Source of the DNA: Siphonodentalium dalli | Lineage: Eukaryota > Mollusca > Scaphopoda > Gadilida > Siphonodentaliidae | Length of the DNA: 64,000 nt | Direction: 5' to 3' | Assembly (NCBI GenBank): GCA_032622095.1 | Contig: CP136061.1 | Location: forward strand, 49,915,797-49,979,796 | Shown here: positions 12,513-23,192 of the stretch, piece after piece | How positions within the stretch are numbered: position 1 is the first letter of the stretch | Layout: every line of letters begins with the position of its first letter | Translations under genes and position numbers: made by a program | The notes under the pieces: model-generated | Database searches by the model: none | What the model was told of the DNA's origin: nothing | Seen by the model: the letters and a program-made list of their open reading frames with translations, nothing else

Positions 12513-12663
12513 GTTATTGTGGTTGATTGACGGCAACATGGTGTGACATTGACGGCTTGGAGCCTATGTTCAACCGAGTCGCGCTAGTTAACGGCAACAT
12601 GGTGTGACATTGGCTCCAAGCCGTCAATGTCACACCATGTTGCCGTCAATCAACCACAATAAC
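12513..12663. repeat. 151-bp palindrome with an inner direct repeat
   Basis: The left arm from gttattgtggttgattgacg to acggcttggagcc pairs exactly with the right arm from ggctccaagccgt to cgtcaatcaaccacaataac. Within the loop, the segment acggcaacatggtgtgacat of the left arm occurs a second time (from about 12592), so the structure has two left half-arms for one right arm. Confidence 0.8.
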
Positions 12664-12889
12664 GTATATGTTCCATTGACAGCCCATTTGTGGTGACAGC
12701 TAGAATCAGTTTCATAGTGTGACCGATGCGTTATATATCATTCCCAAGTTTCAGCTATAAACCCGTTACGTCCCCCAGTGAATGACGTCACGAAAAAGTT
12801 AATAATGTAGTTTTATAAATATAATAAACCACAGGAAGTTTTGAGTGATCGTACCACAATATTTGAAGTGGATTTCTCTTGATTTCTCA

Positions 12890-13999
12890 TCAATTATGTG
12901 GAGGACTGCCGATGTGAATGTTGTGAATGGTACACCCACTAAACATCGGAGCTCCCATGTAACGTCCAGTGCTGTCGAGGGACATTTGCACGTTTTCAAT
13001 GGATAGGCCTACTTTGTCCAAAACACCACCGCCATTTCCTGCGTATTGTTCAATTTGCTGTGTTGTTGTTGAACATTGTTGCTGTATTTGCTGAGTTATT
13101 TGAGTTCCCGACATTACTGGTCAAACTTGGGGAATGTTCATGTCATCATGAGCCGGACACGCATATCTCGGATTTACGGGCGGATTGTATGGCACAAGTG
13201 AGTCACGTGAAACACTACCACCGATGGCCTCACCCATCGCCATTTTCTCCCCGTCAGAAACTCGTTGATACACAGAGACGGACGAGACTGACTTATGCCC
13301 TGTTACAGCCATTATTTGGGATGGGCTGAAATTTACCCTCCTCAGGATTGTAGCTCCTGTAACACGGATACTGTGATTGGTGTAACATTTGGATGTGAGG
13401 ATTATTTTTTCGCTCAGGTTTGGCATGAAAAGACGGAGTTTATCACGCCCTACTGGCTTATTCTGGTACCATATTTCACCAGGATAATCCTCGAAACTAT
13501 CTTTAGGATACTGCCAGAGACGCCCGCATGCTGGGTTTAATTTCCTGAGGTAATTATCAAATGTTTTACTGGACAGTTGTCATTTTCATCTATGTCTGCG
13601 GGCATGTGGCCAGAAAATGTCTCTTTGTCGCCACCTCGGTGATTTTTTGTCAATTCGTCCTTTTTTTTAAGTACATATTTGCTGCCATCAGGATATTGGT
13701 GTATGGAAAACGAGTCTTTGGTCATCAGTTCCATGTTTTCGTTTGCACGACGACAAAAGTATAATCTGATGTTCATTTGCACTCGATTAAATAACCCGTA
13801 TGGTGTTCTCGGTGATAAATACTGGCTGTTATATATTTGTTTCAAATCATCATCTTCAATTTGGTCATGGTGTGTGACATCCCCTTTCCCCTGTAGCTTT
13901 AATTCAGACATGGCAGTTTTGAAACACTCATTAGCTTCAGCAAATTTAGCATTGGTAATGATGTCGATTTTTTCATCTGTGGTGGCGACTTTAAATATC
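12890..13999 (-). pseudogene. Crypton tyrosine recombinase, C-terminal part
   Basis: Minus-strand frames continue the Crypton begun at 16493. In order they give KIDIITNAKFAEANECFKTA, ELKLQGKGDVTHHDQIEDDD, TPYGLFNRVQMNIRLYFCRR then ANEN, a region with DELTKNHRG, then LRKLNPACGRLWQYPKDSF and IWYQNKPVG. The catalytic C-terminal block follows, with YTNHSIRVTGATILRR (HxxR), VTGHKS (second His) and SVYQR (nucleophile Tyr). This is the domain order of Crypton-type tyrosine recombinases. The tail to 12890 contains MFSGCTIHNIHIG, as seen at the C-terminus of this family. Frameshifts near 13980, 13570 and 13120 break it. It lies inside intron 1 of gene 1, antisense to it. Confidence 0.8.
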
Positions 14000-14034
14000 T
14001 ATTCATATGGGAGGCCAAATTCACATTTATTAAT

Positions 14035-14133
14035 AATTGAGCTGAAGCGCAATTCAATTGCGCTGAAGCGCAACTCAATTGCGCTGAAGCGCAATTCATA
14101 ATTAATTGCGCTGAAGCGCAATTAATTTTTCAT
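14035..14133. repeat. Left subterminal array of a 20-bp palindrome
   Basis: Four copies of the unit AATTGCGCTGAAGCGCAATT (9-bp arms, 2-bp centre) are joined by one to a few bases. The same unit in opposite centre orientation (TTCAGC) forms the right-hand array, as expected if both belong to the inverted ends of the element. Confidence 0.85.
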
Positions 14134-14163
14134 ATATGGCTAAACCCCCCCAGTTAATTAATG

Positions 14164-14545
14164 AATAAATCCAATAGAAAAATAATTGCGCTTCAGCGCA
14201 ATTATTTTCCCAACTAAAACAGAAGGTACCGGTATGAATAAATCCAATAGAAAAATAATTGCGCTTCAGCGCAATTATTTTCCCAACTAAAACAGAAGAT
14301 ACCGGTATGGATAAATCCAATAGAAAAATAATTGCACTTCAGCGCAATTATTTTCCCAACTAAAACAGAAGGTAACGGTATGAATAAATCCAATAGAAAA
14401 ATAATTGCGCTTCAGCGCAATTCAATTGCGCTTCAGCGCAATTATTTTCCTAACTAAAACAGAAGATACCGGTATGAATAAATCCAATAGAAAAATAATT
14501 GCGCTTCAGCGCAATTATTTTCCCCAACTAAATCAGAAGGTACTG
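14164..14545. repeat. 73-bp tandem repeat carrying the palindrome
   Basis: About five copies of a 73-bp unit start at 14164, 14237, 14310, 14383 and 14477 (motif aataaatccaatag). Each contains one AATTGCGCTTCAGCGCAATT palindrome. The fourth copy is 94 bp long because it carries two palindromes side by side, an exact 21-bp gain. The array fades into actaaaacagaag-type degenerate repeats up to about 14690. Confidence 0.85.
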
Positions 14546-15464
14546 GTATTGCGAGTCGCCCCAACTAATACAGAAGCTAATGGCATGCTATTGCAAGTCG
14601 CCCTTGAGCACTGAAACAGAAGATAATTATATTGTGAGTCTATCTGACTAAAACAGAAGTCGCGAGTCACCCTGAAGTATACAGAATATAATGCTATCCA
14701 ATTTTTATTTGAGTTTAGGACAAAATGTCAGGTACCAGATGAGTGGTGCCTGACATTTGAAAATGGCACCTGACATATTATTTCTCTGTAGCCTATGCTA
14801 TTGCCCAAACTTACTAGTATTGTAGTAAACTTAATAGTCTATCATCCGATTTACATGGAAAAAATCTTGTTTGCTGGTACGTCTGTATTATCAGTGCTAT
14901 CTTCTGTAATTTTTGTGTGAACAGAACTGAAGAAATCTGTCAATTATTTCGAACATTACCGGAATTTCCAAAACCTACATCGTACAACAAAAACCGAAAC
15001 GAAATGCAGAAGTATGACACTGCCTGATATTAGTCTCACGATCCACTGTGAGGAATGGAGAAAAATACTACGCCCATGGCTGATAAACACAAGTTTTACG
15101 CAACAAAATTCATTTGATAAGATTTTCAGACAATGCCACGACATTAACCCCGATCGAAAAAATATCTACTACCTTAAAATCCGCCATATTCCGGTGCTAG
15201 TTTTTAGAACAACTGTTTTTTCCAGATATTATTTTTATCGCCGAGGAATCCCAGCGCCCACACAGAAAAATAATTTCGATTAGTGCCGGTATTCTTGCAA
15301 AAAGAAGTCGCCCAACGCGACAATAAAGGCTACCCAAACAACCACATATAGAAACTTCAAATACAACAGACGAGCATCACGACCAGCGTATTCAGATTTG
15401 CGTCGGGAAATAATAATGCCAATATTATGTACAGTGCTTAGCCAATGCAATTTTCGTACCGACA

Positions 15465-15845
15465 AAACAGAAGCCTTGAGAAGGTACAGGTATTGCAAGT
15501 CACCCCGACTAATACAGAAGGTAATGCTATTGCGAGTCTCCACGATTTATAGAGAACATAAATAATAAAACAGAAGGAATGCTATCGTGAATTGCCCAAA
15601 TCACTAATACATAAGGCAATGGCAATGCCATCACTGGCATCAGGAGCCGCCCCTATTTATACAGATGTTAATGGTATCATGAGTCACCCTGACTAAAACA
15701 GAAAGTATATACCGGTATCGCAAGTTACCCCAACTAATACAGAAGGTAATGCTACCACGAGTCGCCCTGATTAAAACAGAACATAATGCTATTGCAAGTC
15801 GCCATGACACTGACTAATCAATCCTATCGAGAGTAGCCCAAACAA
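15465..15845. repeat. Degenerate 35-40 bp minisatellite
   Basis: Repeats of the theme actaatacagaaggtaatgc followed by tattgcaagtcgccc are spaced about 35-45 bp apart. The same theme trails the 73-bp array at 14520-14690, so the two flank a central unique segment of about 750 bp. Confidence 0.6.
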
Positions 15846-15944
15846 ATAAAGAATTTTGAATTGCGCTGAAGCGCAATTGAATTGCGCTGAAGCGCAATTG
15901 GTGGATATCCCATATCTAATCTATTCAGGGGTGTAAGCTTGTAA

Positions 15945-16090
15945 CAATAATTGCGCTTCAGCGCAATTGAATTGCGCTTCAGCGCAATTGATATGAATCA
16001 AGCTGGATTGCGCTTCAGCGCAATTGAATTGCGCTTCAGCGCAATTGGATTGCACTTCAGCGCAATTGGATTGCGCTTCAGCGCAATTAT
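15945..16090. repeat. Right subterminal array of the 20-bp palindrome
   Basis: Six copies of AATTGCGCTTCAGCGCAATT or close variants in three pairs, with two more copies at 15856-15899. They abut the right terminal inverted repeat. One copy has gcactt in place of gcgctt. They extend the Crypton reading frame by chance, adding a repeating NCAEAQ pattern that is not real protein. Confidence 0.85.
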
Positions 16091-16117
16091 TAATAAATGT
16101 GAATTTGGCCTCCCATA

Positions 16118-16493
16118 TATTCAAAGCATGTGTCATGTTTTCAAACATGCTTGCCTTATTCATCTCCCCCTTTTTCGAGCGAGCGTCCATGTAAAAATGA
16201 CACAAGTGCTCATTCAACTTTACAGCATCAAACGTTTCGAAATTAGAGTCATGCTTATTTTCTTGCAAATACTCCCTTAGTGTTCTGGCAGCTACCGCAT
16301 TTGAACTCTGTGTATTTTTAGGAATATTATTCGCACGTTTGGAAATTATTTCATCCATTGAATGATCGGCGAAGCGCTTCATTTTGTCGTATTTTGTTAC
16401 CAAATGCAGACGACGTAATTTGTTTACATCACCTATACAACGGGTGCGAGTACTAACACCCCCAAGAATGAGTAGAACCACCCAATTTGACAC
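16118..16493 (-). pseudogene. Crypton tyrosine recombinase, N-terminal part
   Basis: The minus-strand frame runs from 16493 through KMKRFADHSMDEIISKRANN, IPKNTQSSNAVAARTLREYL and LNEHLCHFYMDARSKKGEMN to MTHALN, the SAM-like DNA-binding N-terminal domain of Cryptons. It is interrupted within the motif ALN-RYLK by the 2.1-kb element at 14006-16117. Joining across that insertion, with one copy of the 6-bp duplication removed, places ALN next to RYLKSPP, so the two parts are one gene. Confidence 0.8.
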
Positions 16494-16871
16494 ACGATGA
16501 ACACTACAATTTGGATTAATCCACTAAAGTTAGTGACCGCTTAGTATAAGAAAAAACGTTCATGTCTATAATCAATGATTTTACAGTGAACATATTACAT
16601 AAAACAGATCGATCGCCATCATTTGTTATCTGAATAGACGTAATATACTTTATTCTCCCAGCCAATGTACATGGTACGGAGACAACGGAATACATAAAAC
16701 AATACCTACCCCGTGTCAAGTGCGGATGGTCGATGGTTAACGTAATTAGTTAATGAATCATATTCAAGTTATTTTGCCATCAGGACGTGACACGGGATTT
16801 GACAAATCAGAATAGAAAATGTGTTATGGCAGTTTACAGGCTGCTACCCTGTGGGGTGGAAGCTACCGGAT
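16494..16871. other. Spacer between the Crypton and a LINE fragment
   Basis: No feature recognised. The small palindrome agctaccgg...ccggtagct is at 16861-16893, at the 3' edge of the LINE fragment. Confidence 0.35.
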
Positions 16872-17249
16872 TTAACCTGGAGAACCGGTAGCTACGGAAG
16901 TTTGAATCTTTTTGATCATTTTGCTAGTTTTCTTTAAAACAGATGGTCTTGTGCTCCTTAAAAGCATTTTCAGTTTTCCAAGACTGTATGTACTTTTCGA
17001 AAAGACAGGAAATAATGATTCCCTCAAATCTAAGAAGATTGGGCAATCAATCAGGTAGTGTATTTCATCGCCGATTGCATTCAGATTGCACAAGGTACAT
17101 ACACGCTGCTCTCTCGGAACGTTATTCCAACTTCCCGATTCTACTGGCAGTTTATGATTTCTGGTTCTGAATCTAGCCAAAGTGAATACGTTATTTTAAT
17201 TACTAGAATTTAGGTAGTTTTCGAAAGTGAATTCTGTCTTAATCAAGGA
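16872..17249 (-). mobile_element. LINE C-terminal fragment (distal part)
   Basis: Minus-strand frame: SLIKTEFTFENYL near 17240, then ARFRTRNHKLPVESGSWNNV followed by PREQRVCTLCNLNAIGDEIH and YLIDCP. This is the C-terminal zinc-binding motif (CxxC...HxxxxC) of non-LTR ORF2 proteins. The other half of the same LINE copy is at 20182-20600. The two were separated by the foldback element at 17259-20172. Confidence 0.8.
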
Positions 17250-17258
17250 ATAAAACAT

Positions 17259-20172
17259 GAGAGTGGCTAAAATGCAAGCGTGGCGCCAAGCTTGGCAGTT
17301 TTTAAGGCAGGTGACTAAAAGACAAGCTTGGCGTTTTCAAATTTTTAAAAAGCCTTTTAAACGCTGTTTTCGGGTGAATTATGCGGGAATAGCACCAGTT
17401 AATTACTTATATGGCCCATTTTCGTAAATTAATCGACAATAGTGGCAGTAATGTCCCGATTGGTTGGTTAATAGGGGGCGTGGTCACAAAATCAAAACAT
17501 CGTCTTTTTACGCAGATTTCTTGTCGTTTTTTGGTCGATTTCTCTTTTTAAACATCAGTTGGACTAAGTTTTTTATTCGAAACATGTTGAATGGTTATCA
17601 TTTATCACTCTCATAGTCGAGCTTGGCGGTTTTGAACATTATATGCGAAGAATTTTTGACTTTTAGATGACCGACCACCGAACCGCCAAGCTCGAATAAA
17701 AAATAAAAAATATGAAGCTGAATTTTCGCCGATTTCTCGTTCCTAAAACACGTTCCATTTAGTTTTTATGTAAAAACGTGTAAAATGATTATCATTCTTC
17801 ACAAATATAATCGGGCTTGGCGGTTTTGAACATTATATACAAAGAATTTTTGACATTTTGATGACCGACCACCGAACCGCCAATCTCGAATAAAAAATCA
17901 AAATATGAAGCTGAATTTTCGCCGATTTCTCGTTTCTAAAACACGTTTCAGCTAGTTTTTATGTAAAATCGTGTAAAATGATTATCATTCTTCACAAATA
18001 TACTCGAGCTTGGCGGTTTTGAATATTTTATATTAAGCATTTTTGACATTTTGATGACCGACCACCGAACCGCCAATCTCGAATAAAAAATCAAAATATG
18101 AAGCTGAATTTTCGCCGATTTCTCGTTTCTAAAACACGTTCCATTTAGTTTTTATGTAAAAACGTGTAAAATGATTATCATTCTTCACAAATATAATCGG
18201 GCTTGGCGGTTTTGAACATTATATACAAAGAATTTTTGACATTTTGATGACCGACCACCGAACCGCCAATCTCGAATAAAAAATCAAAATATGAAGCTGA
18301 ATTTTCGCCGATTTCTCGTTTCTAAAACACGTTTCAGCTAGTTTTTATGTAAAATCGTGTAAAATGATTATCATTCTTCACAAATATACTCGAGCTTGGC
18401 GGTTTTGAATATTTTATATTAAGCATTTTTGACATTTTGATGACCGACCACCGAACCGCCAATCTCGAATAAAAAATCAAAATATGAAGCTGAATTTTCG
18501 CCGATTTCTCGTTTCTAAAACACGTTCCATTTAGTTTTTATGTAAAAACGTGTAAAATGATTATCATTCTTCACAAATATAATCGGGCTTGGCGGTTTTG
18601 AACATTATATACAAAGAATTTTTGACATTTTGATGACCGACCACCGAACCGCCAATCTCGAATAAAAAATCAAAATATGAAGCTGAATTTTCGCCGATTT
18701 CTCGTTTCTAAAACACGTTTCAGCTAGTTTTTATGTAAAAACGTGTAAAATGATTATCATTCTTCACAAATATACTCGAGCTTGGCGGGTTTGAACATTA
18801 TATACGACGAATTTTTGACTTTTAGATGACCGACCACCGATCCGCCAAGCTCGAATAAAAAATCAAAATATGAAGCTGAATTTTCGCCGATTTCTCGTTT
18901 CTAAAACACGTTTCAGCTAGTTTTTATGTAAAAACGTGTAAAATGATTATCATTCTTCACAAATATACTCGAGCTTGGCGGTTTTGAACATTATATACGA
19001 CGAATTTTTGACTTTTAGATGACCGACCACGGATCCGCCAAGCTCGAATAAAAAATCAAAATATTAAGCTGAATTTTCGCCGATTTCTCGTTTCTAAAAC
19101 ACGTTCCAACTAGTTTTTATGTAAAAACGTGTAAAATGATTATCATTCTTCACAAATATAATCGGGCTTGGCGGTTTTGAACATTATATACAAAGAATTT
19201 TTGACATTTTGATGACCGACCACCGAACCGCCAAGCTCGAACTTTAAATCCAAATATTAAGCTGAATTTTCGCCGATTTCTCGTTTCTAAAACACGTTCC
19301 AGGTATGTTTTCATGTAACAACGTGTAAAATGATTATCCTTCTTCACAAATATAATCGAGCTTGGCGGTTTTGAACTTTATTTACGAAGAATTTTTGACT
19401 TTTAGATGACCGACCGCCAAGCTCGAATAAAAAATCAAAATATGAAGCTGAATTTTCGCCGATTTCTCGTTTCTAAAACACGTCCCAGCTAGTTTTTATG
19501 TAAAAAACATGTAAAATGATTATCATTCTTCACAAATATACTCGAGCTTGGCGGTTTTGAATATTTTATATTAAGAATTTTTGACATTTGATGACCGACC
19601 ACCGAACCGCCAAGCTCGAATTTTATTTGTGAAGAATGATAATCATTTTACACGTTTTTACATAAAAACTAGATGGAACGTGTTTTAGAAACGAGAAATC
19701 GGCGAAAATTCAGCTTAATATTTTGATTTTTTATTCGAGCTTGGCGGTTCGGTGGTCGGTCATCTAAAAGTCAAAAATTCTTCGCATATAATGTTCAAAA
19801 CCGCCAAGCTCGACTATGAGAGTGATAAATGATAACCATTCAACATGTTTCGAATAAAAAACTTAGTCCAACTGATGTTTAAAAAGAGAAATCGACCAAA
19901 AACCGACAAGAAATCTGCGTAAAAAGACGATGTTTTGATTTTGTGACCACGCCCCCTATTAACCAACCAATCGGGGACATTACTGCCACTATTGTCGATT
20001 AATTTACGAAAATGGGCCATATAAGTAATTAACTGGTGCTATTCCCGCATAATTCACCCGAAAACAGCGTTTAAAAGGCTTTTTAAAAATTTGAAAACGC
20101 CAAGCTTGTCTTTTAGTCACCTGCCTTAAAAACTGCCAAGCTTGGCGCCAAGCTTGCATTTTAGCCACTCTC
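17259..20172. mobile_element. Foldback-like (MULE-type) element, 2.9 kb
   Basis: Terminal inverted repeats begin GAGAGTGGCTAAAATGCAAG and extend about 550 bp on each side (left 17259 to about 17800, right about 19620 to 20172). Flanking copies ATAAAACAT (17250-17258) and ATAAAAGAT (20173-20181) form a 9-bp target duplication with one mismatch. The middle is filled with direct 193-bp repeats derived from the inner end of the arms. Long inverted repeats with internal tandem repeats plus a 9-bp duplication match Foldback elements, a group linked to the Mutator superfamily. No transposase is present. Removing the element restores the reading frame of the LINE it entered (KGIFY joined to SLIKTEF). 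Confidence 0.85.
17621..19620. repeat. 193-bp tandem array within the foldback element
   Basis: The motif gcttggcggttttgaa recurs at 17621, 17815, 18008, 18201, 18394, 18587, 18780, 18973, 19166, 19360 and 19546, a period of 193-194 bp. Adjacent monomers alternate between two types over 17815-18780 (cgggcttgg...acaaagaat and cgagcttgg...ttaagcatt), giving a 386-bp higher-order unit. Each monomer also holds an inner inverted repeat, cttggcggttt against aaccgccaag. A single inverted monomer at 19620-19815 belongs to the right arm. Confidence 0.9.
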
Positions 20173-20181
20173 ATAAAAGAT

Positions 20182-20600
20182 GCCCTTTCTGGAAAGTGAT
20201 ATATCGATTTGCCACCCTTGTATAAACTGATCTCTTAAAATTATTGTGACATCATTGAGAATGAACTTCGTGTCAATAAGTGAATATTGGTTCGCCCAAA
20301 TATGAGACACCCCGCAATAATCAATTATTCCTTTAACTGCGTAAATCCACGGTGAAAAGAATATTCGGTTTGTGTAATGATTATACAGCAACGTGTCGAC
20401 ATTTTGCCATGTGTATTTGTGACAAGTGAAAACCAGAATGTTAGCAACCTATTTTTGAATGTAACTTCTATGGGGTATCTACCTGTTTCGCCATACACCA
20501 TATATGTTGGAGTTGACTTTTTGAGGTTTAGAATAATCTTACAAAACTTTAAATGTACTCGTTCAATAAAACAAATTATTTGCAACACGGTCTTACACAT
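20182..20600 (-). mobile_element. LINE C-terminal fragment (proximal part)
   Basis: Minus-strand frames: IERVHLKFCKIILNLKKSTP, TYMVYGETGRYPIEVTFKNR, LLTFWFSLV, then LYNHYTNRIFFSPWIYAVKG, DYCGVSHIWANQYSL and LRDQFIQGWQIDISLSRKGI then FY. This is the region between the reverse transcriptase and the C-terminal zinc motif of ORF2 in a common invertebrate LINE family. It is 5'-truncated at about 20600 and continues at 17249 beyond the foldback insertion. Confidence 0.8.
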
Positions 20601-22451
20601 TTACGTGCCCGTAACGTTATCCCCCCAGAAGGAGCCTCTTGCTCTATGCAAATTAGATGACGTCACCCGCCAACATCATAACCTTCGTACGCGCGAAAGC
20701 CGTAAATATGGGATATGTTGCCCGAGCGTTAACCAATTGAATGCCGAGGATTTAGCTGGAAATGGAACATATGGTGTTATACACATATAGTTCACTAAAG
20801 TTGAAAGACCTCTATTCAGTCAGTATTTGTAATGTTCTAAACATGGTAAAATTATATCCTTGTTGACAGTATTTCACCGACCCTACTCACGACATAGCTC
20901 GGGAATGATGCCAGTGGAAAACGATAGAACTGTCGTCTTCTGTTGTTACTTTTGTTTTGTCTTTATTTGATCGTGTTGACGTTTTATATGGAATGCCCAA
21001 CCACTTCACCGAATGTATTTGCCTCGTATTGCAGTGACAACATTTAAACATCATCATTGGATATATCTCAGGCTGAAATGAGAAACAATGTGTCGTTTAC
21101 TCATTATGCATACTTCATTAGGAACAATTGCAATGGAAATAAGCACCCACAATGTTTCTACTGCAACTATTAGGGCATGCTGCAGTACAGTTGGAAATTG
21201 ACTAAACTAAAATACTGCTGTACAGTTTCCAGCATACTGCTGTACACGAACAGGCTACAAAAAACAGATGTTTAATCCGTTTGCTGTATTCAATTGAACA
21301 TATATCGACTACGGAAAATACCATTGTATAACATGTTCATGATACTGAGAGAGTAATTAGAAGCCAAAAAACACTTACCGTGGTGTCAATTGCGTACCAC
21401 TCCCACCCCGGGTGCCAACCTGTCTCGATGAGGGATGGGTTCCGTTATAGTTTCGTAATACATGTAATATGGTTTGAGTGCCATGTATAGTTCGTTTAAC
21501 CTCATATATTTGTTCGTGACAAAGGCACGCCACGTGCACGTTGGTTAGTTAATTGACCTTGTAAGCCAATACATTCTCTTATATATGCGATGCTCCCTAT
21601 GGGAGACTGGCATACATAAGAGAATGCACTGGAACAGGATATTTAATGCTGCTATCTAAGGCACATTTCCCAAAGTAGTTGACTATACGCGTGTGTAGTG
21701 TCCAGTGCCACATATAACGTGCACACTACATAAAATGTATTCCACGTACACAAACGGATGTAAATGTTCAAAGCAATCTCCCATCAAGATAATTTAACAG
21801 AGATCATATACAACTCGCTTCGCTGAAAATAAATATGATCATTCCCTGCCGATGAACAGTTTATGCGAAATATAATTGTAACAAGAACGTTCTGAACCTT
21901 CAGTAATATGCTAAGTCCTGTCATGGCTCAAAGTTAGGCATGATGACAATTACACAACTGAAATATAACATATTCTTTTACCACAAAATTATCTAACCGT
22001 TCCATGTATGTGTGGACTGAAACTCAAACTACAGCTAGGAATCGATACTTTATTTTAATCATTTACAAATTATAAAAACGAAAGTAATATGAGCTTTCCT
22101 TGACTTGTGTTTCTTCAACGCGGAAGTCAACGAACTCAACCGAATATTACCGCTTTGCAAGTTGATGCGTTCCTGCGGAAACAGTGCTCACAAAATTTCT
22201 TGGTTTCCGTTGGACATGCATTGGTAAATTGGTGGCTACATTTCCATATGTATATTTTCTCAAGATGGGGTATCTGTTTTCAGCACGGTAACATACAAGT
22301 ATAGTAGCGTTCTTGATTTAACATAACACTATATCAATATAGACCAGAGCCCTCTTCTAGTCAGAAGACTTCATTTTTGAGTGAGGTGAAATTTAGGTTT
22401 AATTTGACGTTGAACCACTATAAGACTTAAATGCATCATCTCTTACCACAG
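20601..22451. other. End of intron 1, with repeat fragments
   Basis: No exon recognised. The part 21120-21440 matches the arms and inner hairpin of the 44405-45628 element (ctgagagagtaattagaagc; agcatactgctgtacac), so it is a partial copy. A 67-bp hairpin lies at 21566-21632. The final bases form the acceptor of exon 2. Confidence 0.5.
21566..21632. repeat. 67-bp hairpin repeat, copy 1
   Basis: Arms CCAATACATTCTCTTATATA and the inverse ending AGAATGCACTGG surround a variable loop (tgctccctatgggagactgg). Related copies lie at 23957, 24048 and 53171. This is the most diverged stem of the four (catacataag in place of catatataag). Confidence 0.8.
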
Positions 22452-22557
22452 AAACCCTCGGATCCTTGCTATGGCGGGCCGTGTGATGAAGATTCTACGT
22501 GCCTTCCCACCCAAACCGTCGACAGTCGATACCGCTGTGTCCTGTTCAATTTTACAG
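22452..22557 (+). CDS. Lectin gene 1, exon 2: half EGF-like linker
   Basis: The acceptor cttaccacag and donor ACAG|GTGAGA bound 106 nt. It enters in phase 0, as exon 1 requires, and leaves in phase 1. The product (residues 95-129) reads KPSDPCYGGPCDEDSTCLPT then QTVDSRYRCVLFNFT. The cysteine spacing C-x4-C-x5-C-x11-C matches the first four cysteines of an EGF-like module. The last two are absent, so it is a truncated or linker form. N127 is a glycosylation sequon. It joins the PAN domain to the Thr-rich stalk. Confidence 0.75.
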
Positions 22558-23192
22558 GTGAGATAAGTTCGATATACATGCAAATATATTGGAGGCACCT
22601 TTGACAGGGCACTTGGTTATTCTTTCACTTAGGCAATATATCAGGTATTTCAGGTATATCGAAAAATCCCACGAAATCGTAATCCCGGTGGTATTGGGAT
22701 TTCCATATCAATATCTCATTGAGATTGCAATGGAAATAACTGAAACCCCATTTCAAAACGAGCTTCCAAACGGGACTCAGACACTCTAGGCGCAGCTAAT
22801 AGCGTATTGACATACCAATTGTCCGTACCAAAAGTATGATTGATCTCAACTCGGTTCCAATTGGCATGACAAACGGTGGACTGACTGACTACCATACCTC
22901 AACGTTGCATTACACAGACACACTATATAAACACATTGTGTGTTGTTTGAAATATTTAGAAAATAAACATAATTTCGACCTGTTTCTTTGCCAACATGAA
23001 TTGGTATTGGATCGTAGTATGCAGATGTTAAGGTCGCAAAATTACCTATGGAAGCTAGGCTATCCCTTATATTTGCCCTCTTCCTACTCAATGTTTTCAG
23101 ACGCTTGTCTGAATTTATTGGGTTTTACTACTGCATTTATTTGAAAACTACACGTAGATACACGTAAATATATTTGCGGTCCTCCCACGCAG

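Larger units (their letters stand above)
14006..16117. mobile_element. 2.1-kb TIR element inserted in the Crypton, with palindrome arrays
   Basis: The ends are inverted repeats starting TATGGGAGGCCAAATTCACA and running about 32 bp to ...TTATTAATAATT. They are flanked by TATTCA on both sides (14000-14005 and 16118-16123), a perfect 6-bp target duplication. Just inside each end are arrays of a 20-bp palindrome. The interior holds a 73-bp tandem array and degenerate 35-40 bp minisatellites. No transposase is visible, so it is non-autonomous. The superfamily is unassigned: 6-bp duplications occur in few groups. Confidence 0.75.

Noticed and set aside
15921-16090. Extension of the Crypton frame by repeated NCAEAQ
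   Set aside because: This part is the palindrome array of the inserted element read through by chance, not recombinase sequence.
14035-16090. Possible CRISPR array from regularly repeated palindromes
   Set aside because: Spacers are a few bases long or are themselves repeats, there are no cas genes, and the context is animal DNA. They are element-specific palindromes.
22107-22304. 65-codon plus-strand frame shortly before exon 2
   Set aside because: No domain match and no splice sites in a compatible phase. Exon 1 joins exon 2 directly in phase 0.
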